Positions 15,390 to 16,190 of a stretch of DNA of 16,190 bases are shown piece by piece (position 1 is the stretch's first letter; each line of letters opens with the position of its first letter). Both the position numbers and the translations under genes were made by a program. The notes under the pieces were generated by a model. That model saw only the letters and a list, made by a program, of their open reading frames with translations. It was not told the origin of the DNA and made no database searches. The stretch comes from DATKMG01 sp035541995 (GTDB lineage Bacteria; Acidobacteriota; Terriglobia; Versatilivoradales; Versatilivoraceae), in contig DATKMG010000197.1 in NCBI GenBank assembly GCA_035541995.1, positions 1 through 16,190 of the forward strand, given 5' to 3'.

Positions 15390-16190
15390 ATGTCGATCAA
15401 AGAGTTTTCCATAATTGATTCCACCTTGCGTGAAGGCGAACAATTTGCCAACGCCCACTATACTCCCGATCAAAAGATCCAGATTGCTCGGGCATTGGAT
15501 GAGTTTGGCGTCGAGTATATTGAGCTGACTTCCCCGGTGGCCTCTCCCCAATCCTTTAAGGACTGCCAGACCATAGCAAGTCTCGGACTGCGAACCAAGA
15601 TTCTGACCCACACCCGTTGCCACATGGAAGATGCGAAAAAGGCGGTAGACACGGGGGTTGCCGGTGTGGATATTCTGTTTGGCACATCTTCTTTCCTGCG
15701 GGAATTTAGCCATGGCAAGAACATCGATCAAATTATCGAGAGTGCCCGGGAGGTGATTGAGTTCATCAAGAGATCCGGGTGTGAAGTCCGCTTCTCCAGT
15801 GAAGATACGTTTCGCAGCGAAGAAGCGGATCTACTGCGAGTCTACATGGCGGTGGACGCCATGGGCGTGAATCGGGTCGGTCTGGCCGATACGGTCGGCG
15901 TCGCTACTCCCAGGCAGCTTTATGCCCTGGTGTCTGAATTGAGACACCACATCAAAGCGGGAATCGAATTTCATGGTCACAACGATAGTGGCTGTGCCAT
16001 TGCCAACAGCTTTACGGCTCTGGAGGCAGGTGCAACGCATATCGATACCAGCATCCTGGGAATCGGGGAACGGAACGGCATCACTCCGCTGGGGGGGTTT
16101 GTCGCCAGACTCTATTCTTACAATAAGGATCTGGTCAGGAAATACCGGCTGGAGATGCTTTACGATCTGGACAAAATGATTGCCGACATC
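15390..16190 (+). CDS. Homocitrate synthase, Lys20 type (3' partial)
   Basis: Condenses acetyl-CoA with 2-oxoglutarate to homocitrate, the first step of the alpha-aminoadipate route to lysine. 267 codons are visible and the frame is open at the window end. The DRE-TIM barrel begins with IIDSTLREGEQFAN (8-21; Arg14 and Glu15 at the active site). ILTHTRCHME (71-80) matches the ILTH-RCHM segment of fungal Lys20. GTSSFLREFSHGK (98-110) and RFSSEDTFR (134-142) follow. HGHND (195-199) supplies two metal-binding His, and GIGERNG (224-230) is the family signature. Closeness to Lys20, remembered not searched, favours homocitrate synthase over isopropylmalate or citramalate synthase. NifV is the main alternative, but the lysine riboswitch directly upstream argues for a lysine role. 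The ATG has AAAGGAG (15371-15377) upstream. Further lysine-pathway genes may follow beyond the window. Confidence 0.92.
   Translation, partial: MSIKEFSIIDSTLREGEQFANAHYTPDQKIQIARALDEFGVEYIELTSPVASPQSFKDCQTIASLGLRTKILTHTRCHMEDAKKAVDTGVAGVDILFGTSSFLREFSHGKNIDQIIESAREVIEFIKRSGCEVRFSSEDTFRSEEADLLRVYMAVDAMGVNRVGLADTVGVATPRQLYALVSELRHHIKAGIEFHGHNDSGCAIANSFTALEAGATHIDTSILGIGERNGITPLGGFVARLYSYNKDLVRKYRLEMLYDLDKMIADI

Noticed and set aside
15390..16190. NifV or isopropylmalate synthase as the identity of the last gene
   Set aside because: The ILTHTRCHM and GTSSFLREFSHGK segments resemble Lys20, and a lysine riboswitch directly precedes the gene. NifV is not fully excluded because the C-terminus is missing.

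Overview
The window looks like a chromosomal piece of an Acidobacteriota-type bacterium, probably from the Solibacter/Bryobacter side of the phylum or a relative. This is inferred from gene style, not from a marker gene. The signs are a Ser/Thr kinase fused to an SPDG-repeat beta-propeller, a very large Oar-like TonB-dependent receptor with an N-terminal carboxypeptidase-regulatory-like domain, a Tat-exported GH109/Gfo-Idh-MocA protein, and dispersed CTCTGTG-rich repeats between genes. I see no rRNA, tRNA, CRISPR array, transposase or phage gene.

Left part (1-8064). A receptor-type Ser/Thr kinase, cut by the window start, runs rightward. It converges on two leftward genes: a GH109-type alpha-N-acetylgalactosaminidase-like oxidoreductase (8064-6682) followed by the TonB-dependent receptor (6462-3076). 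The last two could form a small glycan uptake/cleavage pair. Repeat copies sit in the kinase/receptor gap and just after the GH109 stop.

Middle (8513-14762). This is a complete F1 plus peripheral-stalk operon of the F-type ATP synthase, in the order b', b, delta, alpha, gamma, beta, epsilon. The genes for the membrane subunits a and c are not here, so the F0 rotor/channel genes must be elsewhere, as in other bacteria with split atp operons. A 22-nt-arm inverted repeat of the dispersed family lies between the gamma and beta genes.

Right part (14763-16190). About 330 nt without a recognisable gene are followed by a complete lysine riboswitch (L-box) aptamer at 15092-15263. All five helices, the L2-L3 kissing complementarity and the conserved core can be read. 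A textbook intrinsic terminator (15300-15326), a strong SD and a Lys20-like homocitrate synthase (15390 to the window end) come next. Homocitrate synthase is the first enzyme of the alpha-aminoadipate (AAA) lysine pathway, so lysine itself is predicted to shut off transcription of its own AAA-pathway synthesis. L-boxes are best known on diaminopimelate-pathway genes and lysine transporters, so this pairing is the most interesting feature of the window.
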